Shown one piece after another: positions 46,715-55,198 of a stretch of 64,000 nt of DNA. The stretch comes from an uncultured Colwellia sp. Its GTDB lineage: Bacteria > Pseudomonadota > Gammaproteobacteria > Enterobacterales > Alteromonadaceae. The notes under the pieces are model-generated. The model did not search any database. It was given only the letters and a program-made list of their open reading frames with translations, and had not been told where the DNA came from. Within the stretch, counting starts at the first letter, position 1. Each line of letters opens with the position of its first letter. Position numbers and translations under genes: made by a program. Location: assembly GCA_913061475.1 (NCBI GenBank), contig CAJXUN010000012.1:28013-92012 (forward strand), in the 5' to 3' direction.

Positions 46715-47458
46715 ATGAACGGCTTTAATAACAATTTACTTCTTGATAAAACAATCCTTGTAGCAGGTGCTGGTAAAGGTATTGGCTTGGCATGCGCACT
46801 CATGGCGGCAGAATGTGGTGCAAATGTAGTCGCGGTAGCAAGAACACAAAGTGACTTAGATGCCTTAATTGCACAGCACCCTAAAAATATAACGGGTTGG
46901 GCAATGGATGTATCTAGTAATGAATTTTTTGATCTTATGAATACACTGCCTTATTTACATGGGCTGGTTAATAACGCGGGCATTAACCGCGTAGGTCCAA
47001 TGGATAAACAAACGAATGACAACATTGATGCTGTTATCGACTTAAACATTAGAACCCTATATAAAATTTCTCGTGCAGCCATTGCTCCTATGAGACGAGC
47101 AGGAAACGCCTCCATTGTTAACATGTCTTCACAAATGGGGTTTGTAGGCTCACCCAACAGAACCCTTTATTGTATGAGTAAACATGCTGTTGAAGGCGTC
47201 ACAAAGGCAATGGCCGTAGAATTAGCTGCTGACAATATTCGCGTAAATACCGTAGCACCAACATTTGTTATGACACCGATGACGGCCCCTATGTTTGAAG
47301 ATGAAACATTCAAAACATTTGTATTCGATATGATCCCGCTTGGTCGTTTAGGCAAAGTAGAAGATGTAGCAAACAGCTGTACATTTTTGTTAAGTGAACT
47401 TGCTGCAATGATCACCGGTACAAGCATTAAAGTAGACGGTGGCTGGACAGCTCGATAA
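46715..47458 (+). CDS. Short-chain dehydrogenase/reductase (SDR)
   Basis: 247 residues, classical SDR. The cofactor loop is GAGKGIGLA near residue 18, NNAGINR near 88, the catalytic Ser in NMSSQMGFVG and YCMSKHAV (Tyr and Lys) near 152. It ends in TGTSIKVDGGWTAR. Such enzymes oxidise or reduce hydroxyl/keto groups with NAD(P). It is first in an SDR-cupin operon divergent from the hisD-like operon. Substrate unknown; the operator at 46681 puts it in the same regulon. Confidence 0.92.
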   Translation: MNGFNNNLLLDKTILVAGAGKGIGLACALMAAECGANVVAVARTQSDLDALIAQHPKNITGWAMDVSSNEFFDLMNTLPYLHGLVNNAGINRVGPMDKQTNDNIDAVIDLNIRTLYKISRAAIAPMRRAGNASIVNMSSQMGFVGSPNRTLYCMSKHAVEGVTKAMAVELAADNIRVNTVAPTFVMTPMTAPMFEDETFKTFVFDMIPLGRLGKVEDVANSCTFLLSELAAMITGTSIKVDGGWTAR

Positions 47459-47506
47459 GCCTACATCGTACCCCCCCCATTTTAGCCTAAACATAAGGTA
47501 ACAAAC

Positions 47507-48505
47507 ATGACCGTTAAAAACAGACTCATTAAATACGCCGACTTAAAACCATGTACAAACGCATTCATTGATACGCGTAGTCCAGGTAGTGACAAAAAAG
47601 AAAACTTCACACTTATTGGTCCTGGTGTTGCAGAAAACCCAGATCAACACATACATATTTCAATTCCTCATGGATTCAATATTGGTGGAGCAAGACAACC
47701 CAGTGGTTGCTTAAACTCACAACATAGTCACCTTACTGAAGAGGTATTTGTTATTCACAAAGGTACATGGTCTTTTATTAGTGGTGTTAATGCCGATGAC
47801 GGTAAAGTTATCCTCAATGAAGGTGACATTATTTCAATTCCAATGGATATTTTTCGAGGGTTTGAAAATGTTGGTGACGATATTGGTTATTTACATGCAG
47901 TACTTGGTGGTGATGATCCTGGCCGTGTTACATGGGCGCCTAAAGTGTTCGACCTTGCTAAAGAGTATGGGCTAGTCTTGCTCGAAGACGGCAGTTTAGT
48001 TGATACAACGTTAGGTGAAGTGGTCCCTAATGATAAAAAGCCAATGCCAGTAACCTCTGCCAAAGAAATTGCTCAACATCGAATTGTAAACAGTGACGAT
48101 ATGAATGCAATTGTGCAACGTACCGCTGACTTTGACTGGTCAAAAAACACATGTTTATCACAGTTTGACGGCGTTGAAGAAGCCGCGCTTGTTGGAGCAG
48201 CATGCCCACAGGAAGCTTTGCTAAGTAGTAAATTAAATTGGTCACATAACTTTGTGGTTCGCGCATTAAAATTAAGTGCCGGTGCAAAAATTAACGAACA
48301 TATCAGATACGAAGAAGAAGTGCTCTTTGTCCATCAAGGCGAAGTTGAAATAACGGTCGATGATGAAACGTTGTTGCTAGAAAAGGGCGACACTTTCACA
48401 ACTCCTATTGAATCTATACGAAGTTTCGCTCAAAAAGGTAATCAAGATTGCGTTCTTTATATTACTAGACGCCATGACCAACCTAAAGCGCCTAAATTCA
48501 TTTAA
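47507..48505 (+). CDS. Two-domain cupin protein
   Basis: 332 residues with a cupin barrel in each half. The first shows NSQHSHLTEEVFVIHKG (about 74-90), matching the HxH-E metal motif. The second shows INEHIRYEEEVLFVHQGEVE near 263, in which the first metal His pair is only partly kept. Bicupins act as oxygenases, isomerases, lyases or simple sugar-acid binding proteins. It follows the SDR gene by 48 nt and is followed by a hairpin, so it ends the operon. No role beyond 'probable metal enzyme in the island' can be given. Confidence 0.85.
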   Translation: MTVKNRLIKYADLKPCTNAFIDTRSPGSDKKENFTLIGPGVAENPDQHIHISIPHGFNIGGARQPSGCLNSQHSHLTEEVFVIHKGTWSFISGVNADDGKVILNEGDIISIPMDIFRGFENVGDDIGYLHAVLGGDDPGRVTWAPKVFDLAKEYGLVLLEDGSLVDTTLGEVVPNDKKPMPVTSAKEIAQHRIVNSDDMNAIVQRTADFDWSKNTCLSQFDGVEEAALVGAACPQEALLSSKLNWSHNFVVRALKLSAGAKINEHIRYEEEVLFVHQGEVEITVDDETLLLEKGDTFTTPIESIRSFAQKGNQDCVLYITRRHDQPKAPKFI

Positions 48506-48537
48506 AGTATAAATTTATGTCGGCTAATTATCTGTCA

Positions 48538-48571
48538 GAAATAGTAAGCTAATCAGCTAGCTTACTATTTC
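48538..48571 (+). terminator. Terminator-like hairpin after the cupin gene
   Basis: GAAATAGTAAGCT ... AGCTTACTATTTC, a 13-bp perfect stem, 33 nt after the stop. The downstream T content is modest. Confidence 0.7.
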
Positions 48572-48691
48572 TTCATTGTTAATTCACATTATAATTTTTG
48601 ACTTTATAGATTTCTAATGAAATTTAGAACAATTCTATTATCTAACGCAGGGCTGATTTTTATCAGTTCAAATGTAGTTAGATAAGGCTAA

Positions 48692-48731
48692 CTACTAATG
48701 TCGTTTTAGCGCGCAAAGTTTACATTAGTAG
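48692..48731. other. 10-bp stem with 20-nt loop, function unknown
   Basis: CTACTAATGT ... ACATTAGTAG lies in the 540-bp gap between the cupin gene and glnS. It has no T run. It may be part of a small repeat element or a transcribed hairpin. Confidence 0.45.
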
Positions 48732-48810
48732 CTTTATAATGAACGACTGCTATGGTGAGTTTTCTACTGTCTGGCTTGATTAAAACTTATAAATTTGAAC
48801 ATCGTCATTC

Positions 48811-48846
48811 CTTCACATCGACATACAGGACGTATTAATGTCGTGA
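48811..48846. repeat. Short dispersed palindromic repeat, copy B
   Basis: TTCACATCGACATACAGG followed by ACGTATTAATGTCGTGAA is an inverted repeat (TTCAC-CGACAT / ATGTCG-GTGAA) related to 29537-29567. No gene is seen in 48572-48963. Confidence 0.65.
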
Positions 48847-48963
48847 AGCTAAGGATAGCTAAGAACGACCATGTGATCATGACATTGCCTACATGGATTT
48901 CATTATTAGGCACTGTTACTTAGTTTTGTCTGGAACAAAAAACTGACCGTTCATCCTGAACAT

Positions 48964-48998
48964 AAAAAGCTCATAAGTTTTAACTTATGAGCTTTTTT
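48964..48998 (-). terminator. Terminator of glnS
   Basis: AAAAAGCTCATAAG - TTTTAA - CTTATGAGCTTTTTT, about 50 nt beyond the glnS stop; usable in both directions. Confidence 0.9.
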
Positions 48999-49048
48999 AG
49001 CACTTAACTTTTGAAGCAAGGCACGACTAACTCGTCATTAGCTGATCA

Positions 49049-50731
49049 CTAATCGCCGATTTTTGCCCACGTATCACGTAAGCCTACCGTACGGTTAAAT
49101 ACTAGTTTTCCAGCGGCGCTATCTTCTGCTGATATTTTATTATCTAAACAGAAATAGCCTTGGCGCTCAAATTGAAATGCTTGCTCCGGTTTTGCCGTAG
49201 CTAATGATGGCTCAACCTTGGCATTGTTGATAATGACTAATGAATCAGGGTTCATCACACTATAAAAATCTTCTGCTGCACCTGGGTTAGGCACAGTAAA
49301 CAAACGTTCATACAAACGAATTTCAGCATCAAGACTTTGCTCAGCAGCAACCCAATGAATAACGCCTTTAGGTTTAGTACCGTCAGTTGGGTTTTTACCT
49401 AAAGTTTCAGGGTCGTATTGACAGTAAACCGTAGTCACTTTGCCGTCTTCATCTTTGTCACAACGTGTCGCCGTAACGACATAGGCACCGCGCAAGCGTA
49501 CGGCTTTATCTAGTACTAAGCGCTTATATTTTTTGTTCGCTTCTTCACGAAAATCTTCTGCTTCAATGTAAAGCGTTTTAGCAAATGGCACAATACGTGA
49601 GCCTTGGCTTTCATCACTTGGATGGTTTTTCACCTCAAGACTTTCAACGCTATCTTCAGGGTAATTCTCAATCACTAGTTTAATCGGATCAAGTACCGCC
49701 ATAGCTCGTGGTGCATTGTCGTTTAAGTCTTCACGGATACAAGCATCTAAGACACTCATTTCAACCGTATTGTCCATTTTCGTTACGCCAATGCGCTTAG
49801 AAAATTCACGTAATGAACCCGGTGTGAAACCTCTGCGACGAAATGCAGCAATGGTAGGCATACGCGGATCGTCCCAACCACTGACTAGCTTTTCTTCAAC
49901 AAGATTGTTTAGCTTGCGTTTACTCATCACGGTGTATTCTAGATTCAAACGTGAGAATTCATACTGACGCGGCGTAGTTTCAATAGAAATATTTTCAATC
50001 ACCCAATCATATAAACGACGGTTATCTTGAAACTCTAAGGTACAAATTGAATGAGTAATACCTTCAATAGCATCTGAAATACAATGGGTAAAGTCGTACA
50101 TTGGGTAAATGCACCACTTGTCAGCTGTTTGATGATGATGAGCAAATTTAACACGATAAATAATAGGATCACGCATACACATGAAGCTCGATGCCATGTC
50201 AATTTTAGCTCGCAGCGCGCATTCGCCCTCTTTAAAGCCTCCGTCTTTCATTTTTTCAAATAAAGCCAGGTTCTCTGCAACAGACGTGTCTCGATAAGGA
50301 CTGTTTTTGCCCGGCTGTTTTAATGTACCGCGATACTCTCGCGTTTCTTCAGCGTTTAAAAAACAAACATAAGCCAAACCTTTTTCGATAAGCTCAACAG
50401 CGTAGCCATACAAACGATCAAAATAGTCTGAAGAATAATGAATATCCCCCGCCCATTCAAAACCAAGCCACTTAACATCTGCTTGAATAGAGTTTACGTA
50501 ATCAATATCTTCTTTTTCAGGGTTAGTATCATCAAAACGTAAGTTACATAAACCATTGTAATCTTGAGCAATACCAAAATTTAAACAAATAGATTTAGCA
50601 TGACCTATATGTAAAAAACCATTAGGCTCAGGCGGAAAACGCGTTTGTACTTTGCTATGTTTACCGCTAGCAAGGTCAGCATCAATGATTTGACGAATAA
50701 AATTGGTTGGACGGTTTTCTACTTCCGACAT
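49049..50731 (-). CDS. glnS: Glutaminyl-tRNA synthetase
   Basis: 560 residues from ATG 50731. This is a class I synthetase with the HIGH motif in [15 protein letters not shown] near residue 36 and the KMSKS-like [11 protein letters not shown] near 268. [20 protein letters not shown] and the C-terminal beta-barrel anticodon domain are typical of GlnRS. It attaches glutamine to tRNA-Gln in the cytoplasm. Single gene with its own terminator. Confidence 0.97.
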   Translation of the reverse strand: MSEVENRPTNFIRQIIDADLASGKHSKVQTRFPPEPNGFLHIGHAKSICLNFGIAQDYNGLCNLRFDDTNPEKEDIDYVNSIQADVKWLGFEWAGDIHYSSDYFDRLYGYAVELIEKGLAYVCFLNAEETREYRGTLKQPGKNSPYRDTSVAENLALFEKMKDGGFKEGECALRAKIDMASSFMCMRDPIIYRVKFAHHHQTADKWCIYPMYDFTHCISDAIEGITHSICTLEFQDNRRLYDWVIENISIETTPRQYEFSRLNLEYTVMSKRKLNNLVEEKLVSGWDDPRMPTIAAFRRRGFTPGSLREFSKRIGVTKMDNTVEMSVLDACIREDLNDNAPRAMAVLDPIKLVIENYPEDSVESLEVKNHPSDESQGSRIVPFAKTLYIEAEDFREEANKKYKRLVLDKAVRLRGAYVVTATRCDKDEDGKVTTVYCQYDPETLGKNPTDGTKPKGVIHWVAAEQSLDAEIRLYERLFTVPNPGAAEDFYSVMNPDSLVIINNAKVEPSLATAKPEQAFQFERQGYFCLDNKISAEDSAAGKLVFNRTVGLRDTWAKIGD

Positions 50732-51043
50732 CCACAAAACCCCTAAAAATGATTAAAATTTAAAAATATAATGGCGGATATTATATCAATAGAATTAACC
50801 TAAGCGCACCTAAAGAATGGAAAATCTGTCGTGAAATGGCAATATATAGTGAAATATCACTGGGTAATGCTCAGTGCCTAGTAAGTTAACTAAAAATAGC
50901 GCTAGCATTAAACCTGCTTTTTAAAGCTTATTTAATAAATATAACTATTCAGCGAAAGCTAGGTTAAGCCTGTAGTAATCGACAAACCCATTCACATCCG
51001 ACCAGTAAATTGCTATGTTATTGCTTCCGAGACTACTTTTTTG
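50732..51043. other. Intergenic, no gene seen
   Basis: 312 bp upstream of both glnS and the divergent hydrolase gene; promoters must lie here but no clear operator or hairpin stands out. Confidence 0.5.
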
Positions 51044-52003
51044 ATGGTTAAATATACCTCTATGTCTGATTATTCAACTCAACTCAGCGCTAATTCTCCG
51101 AACTCTCTGGTGCTTGAAAACACGCAAAAATGGCAACGTAAATCAAAAAGCGAAATGACCGTTAATGGCTATTTTCGAGCCGGTGCTAAAAATGCTAAAC
51201 GTATTCATTTATTGCACGGCACGGGTTTTTCCGCAATGACACTCGCAGCAATGGCTTCGCAACTCCCAAGTGACTGGTCACTTTGGTTAACGGATGTCCC
51301 TGGGCATGGTGATTCAACACAACCAACAACAAAAATGCCTAATTGGCAAAAAATGGCCAACACCGTCGCTGATGCACTTTATCAACAAGCGAATGTCAAA
51401 GAAGATGGGCCTTTAATCGGTATTGGCCATTCGATGGGCGGCGTTTTGACCTTGTTTGCCGCCACGAAATACCCCGATTTATTCAGTGAAATAATTTTGT
51501 TAGACCCAGTGCTATTTCAAACTGAAATGATCATAGCCCAGCAACTTATGCGAGCAACGGGAACATGGCGGCACAGAGCCTTGGTTAAGTCAGTGGCTAA
51601 TCGCACAGCAACATGGCCAAACTTAATGGCAATGAATAAAGATATTGCCAGCAAAGCTTTCTATCAAACCTGGCATCCGCAAGCAATCAAAGACTATTGC
51701 CAATTCTCGACATGTGAAACGAATGAAAACTCGATAAAACTCAGTTGTGATCCAAGCTGGGAAGCATCTATGTTTGGCTCGTACCCCAAGGGATTATGGC
51801 AAGCTGTTCATAACGTTGCTATACCGGTCAATATTTTATTAGCTCATAAAAGTTATTTCTTTATTCCTAAGGCCGTCAAAAAAGCAGCAAAAATCAACAG
51901 TAAAATTCAATGGCAAAAGTTTGGTCAAGGTCATTGTTTCCCAATGGAAGAGCCGGTAGAAACTGCTAAAAAGATAACATCAATGATCTTGGCTAAAAAC
52001 TGA
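51044..52003 (+). CDS. Alpha/beta hydrolase
   Basis: 319 residues if started at ATG 51044; ATG 51062 is the other candidate and neither has a strong ribosome site. The nucleophile elbow is GIGHSMGG near residue 127, HLLHGTGFSA near 52 forms the oxyanion region and GQGHCFPMEEP holds the His. No signal peptide. It is a general esterase-like or lactonase-like hydrolase with unknown substrate, and is not linked to the LacI-type regulon by any operator. Confidence 0.85.
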   Translation: MVKYTSMSDYSTQLSANSPNSLVLENTQKWQRKSKSEMTVNGYFRAGAKNAKRIHLLHGTGFSAMTLAAMASQLPSDWSLWLTDVPGHGDSTQPTTKMPNWQKMANTVADALYQQANVKEDGPLIGIGHSMGGVLTLFAATKYPDLFSEIILLDPVLFQTEMIIAQQLMRATGTWRHRALVKSVANRTATWPNLMAMNKDIASKAFYQTWHPQAIKDYCQFSTCETNENSIKLSCDPSWEASMFGSYPKGLWQAVHNVAIPVNILLAHKSYFFIPKAVKKAAKINSKIQWQKFGQGHCFPMEEPVETAKKITSMILAKN

Positions 52004-52164
52004 TATGAAGGTTTTAATCGAAATTACCATACCACTCAAATTTGGCTATTTTATTAATATTGCTTTATTTAAATAATATGAATTAAAGTCTGACAATGAG
52101 GATGATTTGAAAAGGTTAACTTTAACTGATGCCTTGTCGACACTATATATACAAGGATGTAAAA

Positions 52165-53205
52165 ATGAAAAAATTCAATATAATTAGTTTATTATCGACA
52201 CTTCTCATTGCTAATAATGCACTTTCGATGGAACTATCAAGGCATTTAAGTACTTCTAGCGAACCAACGCCTAAAATAAGAATTGAACCCAAGTATCCCG
52301 CATCTGCTGCCCGACAACGTCGTGAAGGTTGGGCCAATTTTAGTTTTATCATCGAAAAAGACGGCAGTGTATCTAATGTTATCACGCAGGAAACCTCTGG
52401 TAGCAAAGACATCACGCTAGCAGCTAAAAAAGCAGTGATGAAATGGCAATATGAACCAGCGATGGAAAATGGAGAGCCGGTACAGCAATGTGTTAATAGC
52501 GTACAGCTAAATTTTAGAATGCACAAAGATGGTGCTCAAGGAGTCACGCGTCGGTTTAAAAGTTTATATAACAAAACTAAAGAGGCATTAGATGCAAGAG
52601 ATTATACCAAGGTAAAAGAGCTATTAAGTAAATTTGCAACGCTAACTAATATGCATCTATCAGAATATAATTTTTTACAACTATTAAGTGCAAGATATGC
52701 TCGAGATATAGGCGACGACGCGATGCAACTTAGCCATTTAAAAAGAGTAAAGTTTGGCTCAGATAATAAAGACACTAAGCAAAAATTAGCCATATTAGAT
52801 CAGCGTTTTGTCTTGGAAATACAATTAAATCAACTCCAATCAGCATACAAAACCTATAAACGTATTGAGCGCATGGCTGTTGCCGCACCAGATTTAACAC
52901 GTTATAAGAAAATAATTAAGCATGTTGATGAATTTGTTAATTCAACCAATGAGCTAGTGATTAACGCTGATATACTTGATAATGACTATTTCCATCATGC
53001 GCTAGTACGTAATAAATTCACTATTACTAACATTTCTGGAGCATTAACTAAAATGGATATTCGTTGTGCTAATAAACGCCATTTGTATTCAATAGAAAGC
53101 AACAATACTTGGGCAATACCTGAAGCTTGGCAACAGTGTCATATCTTTATCTTTGGTGAAAAAAATTCCACATTTAACTTAATTGAACACCCATTTGAAG
53201 CTTAG
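52165..53205 (+). CDS. TonB-domain periplasmic protein
   Basis: 346 residues from ATG 52165 (AGGATG upstream). A signal peptide (residues 1-21, ending NALSMEL) leads straight into a TonB C-terminal domain at about 35-120: PKYPASAARQRREGWANFSF, ITQETSGSKDITLAAKKAV and KWQYEPAMENGEPV. The remaining 220 residues are helical and may form TPR-like repeats. Classical TonB has its domain at the end after a Pro-rich linker and a membrane anchor; this one has the reverse order and no anchor, so it is unlikely to energise receptors in the usual way. Function unknown. Confidence 0.85.
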   Translation: MKKFNIISLLSTLLIANNALSMELSRHLSTSSEPTPKIRIEPKYPASAARQRREGWANFSFIIEKDGSVSNVITQETSGSKDITLAAKKAVMKWQYEPAMENGEPVQQCVNSVQLNFRMHKDGAQGVTRRFKSLYNKTKEALDARDYTKVKELLSKFATLTNMHLSEYNFLQLLSARYARDIGDDAMQLSHLKRVKFGSDNKDTKQKLAILDQRFVLEIQLNQLQSAYKTYKRIERMAVAAPDLTRYKKIIKHVDEFVNSTNELVINADILDNDYFHHALVRNKFTITNISGALTKMDIRCANKRHLYSIESNNTWAIPEAWQQCHIFIFGEKNSTFNLIEHPFEA

Positions 53206-53229
53206 ATATAACTCAAGCCAACGTGGCCA

Positions 53230-53574
53230 TTAATTTATTCGTGTTCTAGCAACATCAGCTAGCTGAGGTGATAAACTAGATAGGTTATCTAACTCACCTT
53301 CAATAACACTTTTAGGGAGTTTTTTTATTAACAACTGACCGATTTCCATGGCATTTTTTTTTGCTGCAAAAATCAAAATATTATTATTGTCACAGAGAAC
53401 ATCACTAAACACTGTCCGTAACTTTAACCGGTTTGCCTTGAGTAACTTGCGTAATCGGCCTTTATCATCTACGGCGACGTATTCACAAATGTTTTGTGCG
53501 ATATTAAAACCATAACTTTTCGGAACATACAAACACGCAACAGAAATAATACAAACAAAGCAAAATAATTTCAT
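53230..53574 (-). CDS. Small exported protein, DUF3718-like
   Basis: 114 residues with a signal peptide (about 1-22, ending KSYGF). The mature part has NICEYVAVDDKGRLRKLLKA and a single later Cys in DVLCDNNN, so one disulfide is possible. The pattern resembles DUF3718 proteins common in Alteromonadales, where the role is unknown. It converges with the TonB-domain gene, 24 nt between stops. Confidence 0.7.
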   Translation of the reverse strand: MKLFCFVCIISVACLYVPKSYGFNIAQNICEYVAVDDKGRLRKLLKANRLKLRTVFSDVLCDNNNILIFAAKKNAMEIGQLLIKKLPKSVIEGELDNLSSLSPQLADVARTRIN

Positions 53575-53893
53575 ATACCCACCTACAGCTAATATGTTGT
53601 TAGAGTTAAAATAAGTTTAGCCTCATTTAGTCAAAATGCTTAATTATATACTTAATGAAATATTTATTTAAACACTCGTAAATCGAGAACTGCTGAGTAG
53701 CAGTTAAAATAGTAAAAAGTAGCAACAAACGCTTATTTCATAAACTAACTTTCCTGTAACTACGTTGAAACGACAGCACCAGCTATTTCCAGCACTGTTA
53801 GCTGAAAATATATAAATTAATCTGAATAGCAAATACCTAATTTCAGGTCAATGTTAATATACTTTCTGGACAATGAACCTAGCGAGTTAAAAT

Positions 53894-54001
53894 ATGCAGA
53901 TTCGATTACTTTTAATATCCCTAATGCGATGTAATCTAATAACGAGTTCCGCGACAGCTACAAACGAAGCATTAACTCAAGAAGTGATAACTAGCGGATA
54001 A
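53894..54001 (+). CDS. Possible 35-residue peptide
   Basis: ATG 53894 to TAA 54001. It starts MQIRLLLISLMRCNLITSSA, signal-like, and ends LTQEVITSG. A terminator follows 24 nt later, so a short transcript is plausible. It might also be the remnant of a small exported protein gene. No clear ribosome site; low certainty. The rest of 53575-54025 has no gene that I can see. Confidence 0.35.
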   Translation: MQIRLLLISLMRCNLITSSATATNEALTQEVITSG

Positions 54002-54025
54002 AAGTTTGCGCTATGCTGTTTAAAC

Positions 54026-54052
54026 AAAAAACGCAGGTAAACTGCGTTTTTT
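54026..54052. terminator. Hairpin terminator
   Basis: AAAAAACGCAG - GTAAA - CTGCGTTTTTT, between the small plus-strand ORF and the DUF4136 gene; can act on both strands. Confidence 0.88.
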
Positions 54053-54081
54053 TATTTCACTCAGCTACCTGTGTAATGTAT

Positions 54082-54642
54082 TTAGAATTGAGCAACCACT
54101 TGTTCAACAACCACTTTAATGGCTTTACTTGGGTTGTCTTGTTCAGAAGATTTAATGCGTTTTACAGCCCAACCATGCCATACCGGTTGATGAGTCTTTA
54201 CGTCATAAACGTCTATCGCTAATTTACCTTCGGTATAGTTTCGGACATGGTTATTGTTACTGATCCCTATGCCACCGTAATAACCGTGGCCCCAAACAAA
54301 AGCAGAACGATAGGTTGTTGGCAATGAATCGACTTTAACTTTATCTCGACTACCCATGGTATATGAAATCGTAAAGTCCGCGGCTTCGGCATCACTGATC
54401 AATTGATAACCTTTGGCAATAAAGGCTTGCTCAATGGCATTATCAATTCTCACTTTCATTACGGGGTTAACGTCCACAGGCTCTGCTAATACTTTATTCT
54501 CATTTAGCCATGCGAAAGTTTTATAATGTGATGTAGTAATCTTGTTATTGCGATCGAAGTCTACTCTAGCTTGCTGCGTTGACACACACCCAGTGAGTAC
54601 ACTAACAAGTGCTAACAGTACAATTAGTTTATTTTTTAACAT
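54082..54642 (-). CDS. DUF4136 lipoprotein
   Basis: 186 residues from ATG 54642, which has GGAGGG 5 nt upstream. The signal ends with the lipobox LTGC, so it is a lipoprotein. The DUF4136 domain is marked by YKTFAWLNE, then IDNAIEQAFIAKGYQL, ADFTISYTMG and a last segment KLAIDVYDVKTHQPVWHGWA. These proteins are probably outer-membrane or periplasmic and have no defined role. Confidence 0.88.
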   Translation of the reverse strand: MLKNKLIVLLALVSVLTGCVSTQQARVDFDRNNKITTSHYKTFAWLNENKVLAEPVDVNPVMKVRIDNAIEQAFIAKGYQLISDAEAADFTISYTMGSRDKVKVDSLPTTYRSAFVWGHGYYGGIGISNNNHVRNYTEGKLAIDVYDVKTHQPVWHGWAVKRIKSSEQDNPSKAIKVVVEQVVAQF

Positions 54643-55011
54643 AAATCCCTCCAATAACTTTGATATATTTCAAACTGAGATAACAGACTATCATAAATAC
54701 CTAGATAAGCTGTTGAAAAATGTAATTGCGTTACTACTGCAATACTAACAAATCTCAGCTAATACCAGCACACCTATTGATAACATCAATTATTTAAAAT
54801 TGAATTAAGTGCAAAAACGCTATTATCGTTCTGGCTTTAAAAATTCAATACCCACTTAAATGACCAAACTTTACATAAATTATGTCTCAAAATTTTTATT
54901 TGCTATAACAAAAAATAAAAACTTATAAATAATGAACACTTTTTCATTGACACATGTAAGCAAACCCCTTAAAACTATATACATTACTTTTCTCTATATT
55001 TATTTTTTAAC

Positions 55012-55092
55012 ATGAATTTAGCTAACACACTTTTATCTATCCTCATTCTCGTCGTGGTCCTAAAACCAATGCGTGGACGATATTGTGTGTAA
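55012..55092 (+). CDS. Branched-chain amino-acid leader peptide of ilvIH
   Basis: A 26-residue ORF with the Leu/Ile/Val stretch LLSILILVVVLKP, ending MRGRYCV. It lies 26 nt before the attenuator hairpin and 107 nt before ilvI. The composition is that expected of a leader that senses charged tRNA for Leu, Ile and Val, like ilvL or ivbL of enterobacteria. No strong ribosome site is visible. Confidence 0.82.
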   Translation: MNLANTLLSILILVVVLKPMRGRYCV

Positions 55093-55117
55093 AAAATAAA
55101 GTAAAAATTATCAACAA

Positions 55118-55152
55118 TAAACCCTCGCTCTGCAAAGACCGGGGGTTTTTTT
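55118..55152 (+). terminator. ilvIH attenuator
   Basis: AAACCC(TCG) ... CGGGGGTTTTTTT can form a GC-rich hairpin followed by seven T, between the leader ORF and ilvI. Confidence 0.78.
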
Positions 55153-55198
55153 ATCACTATTTATTAGTCACTAATTTTATTTACTCAAGGGATTACAT

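Noticed and set aside
31475..48505. The island as a sulfopropanediol (DHPS) pathway because of the HpsN-like dehydrogenase
   Set aside because: No sulfolactate or sulfopyruvate lyase, and no sulfite exporter, is visible in the window.
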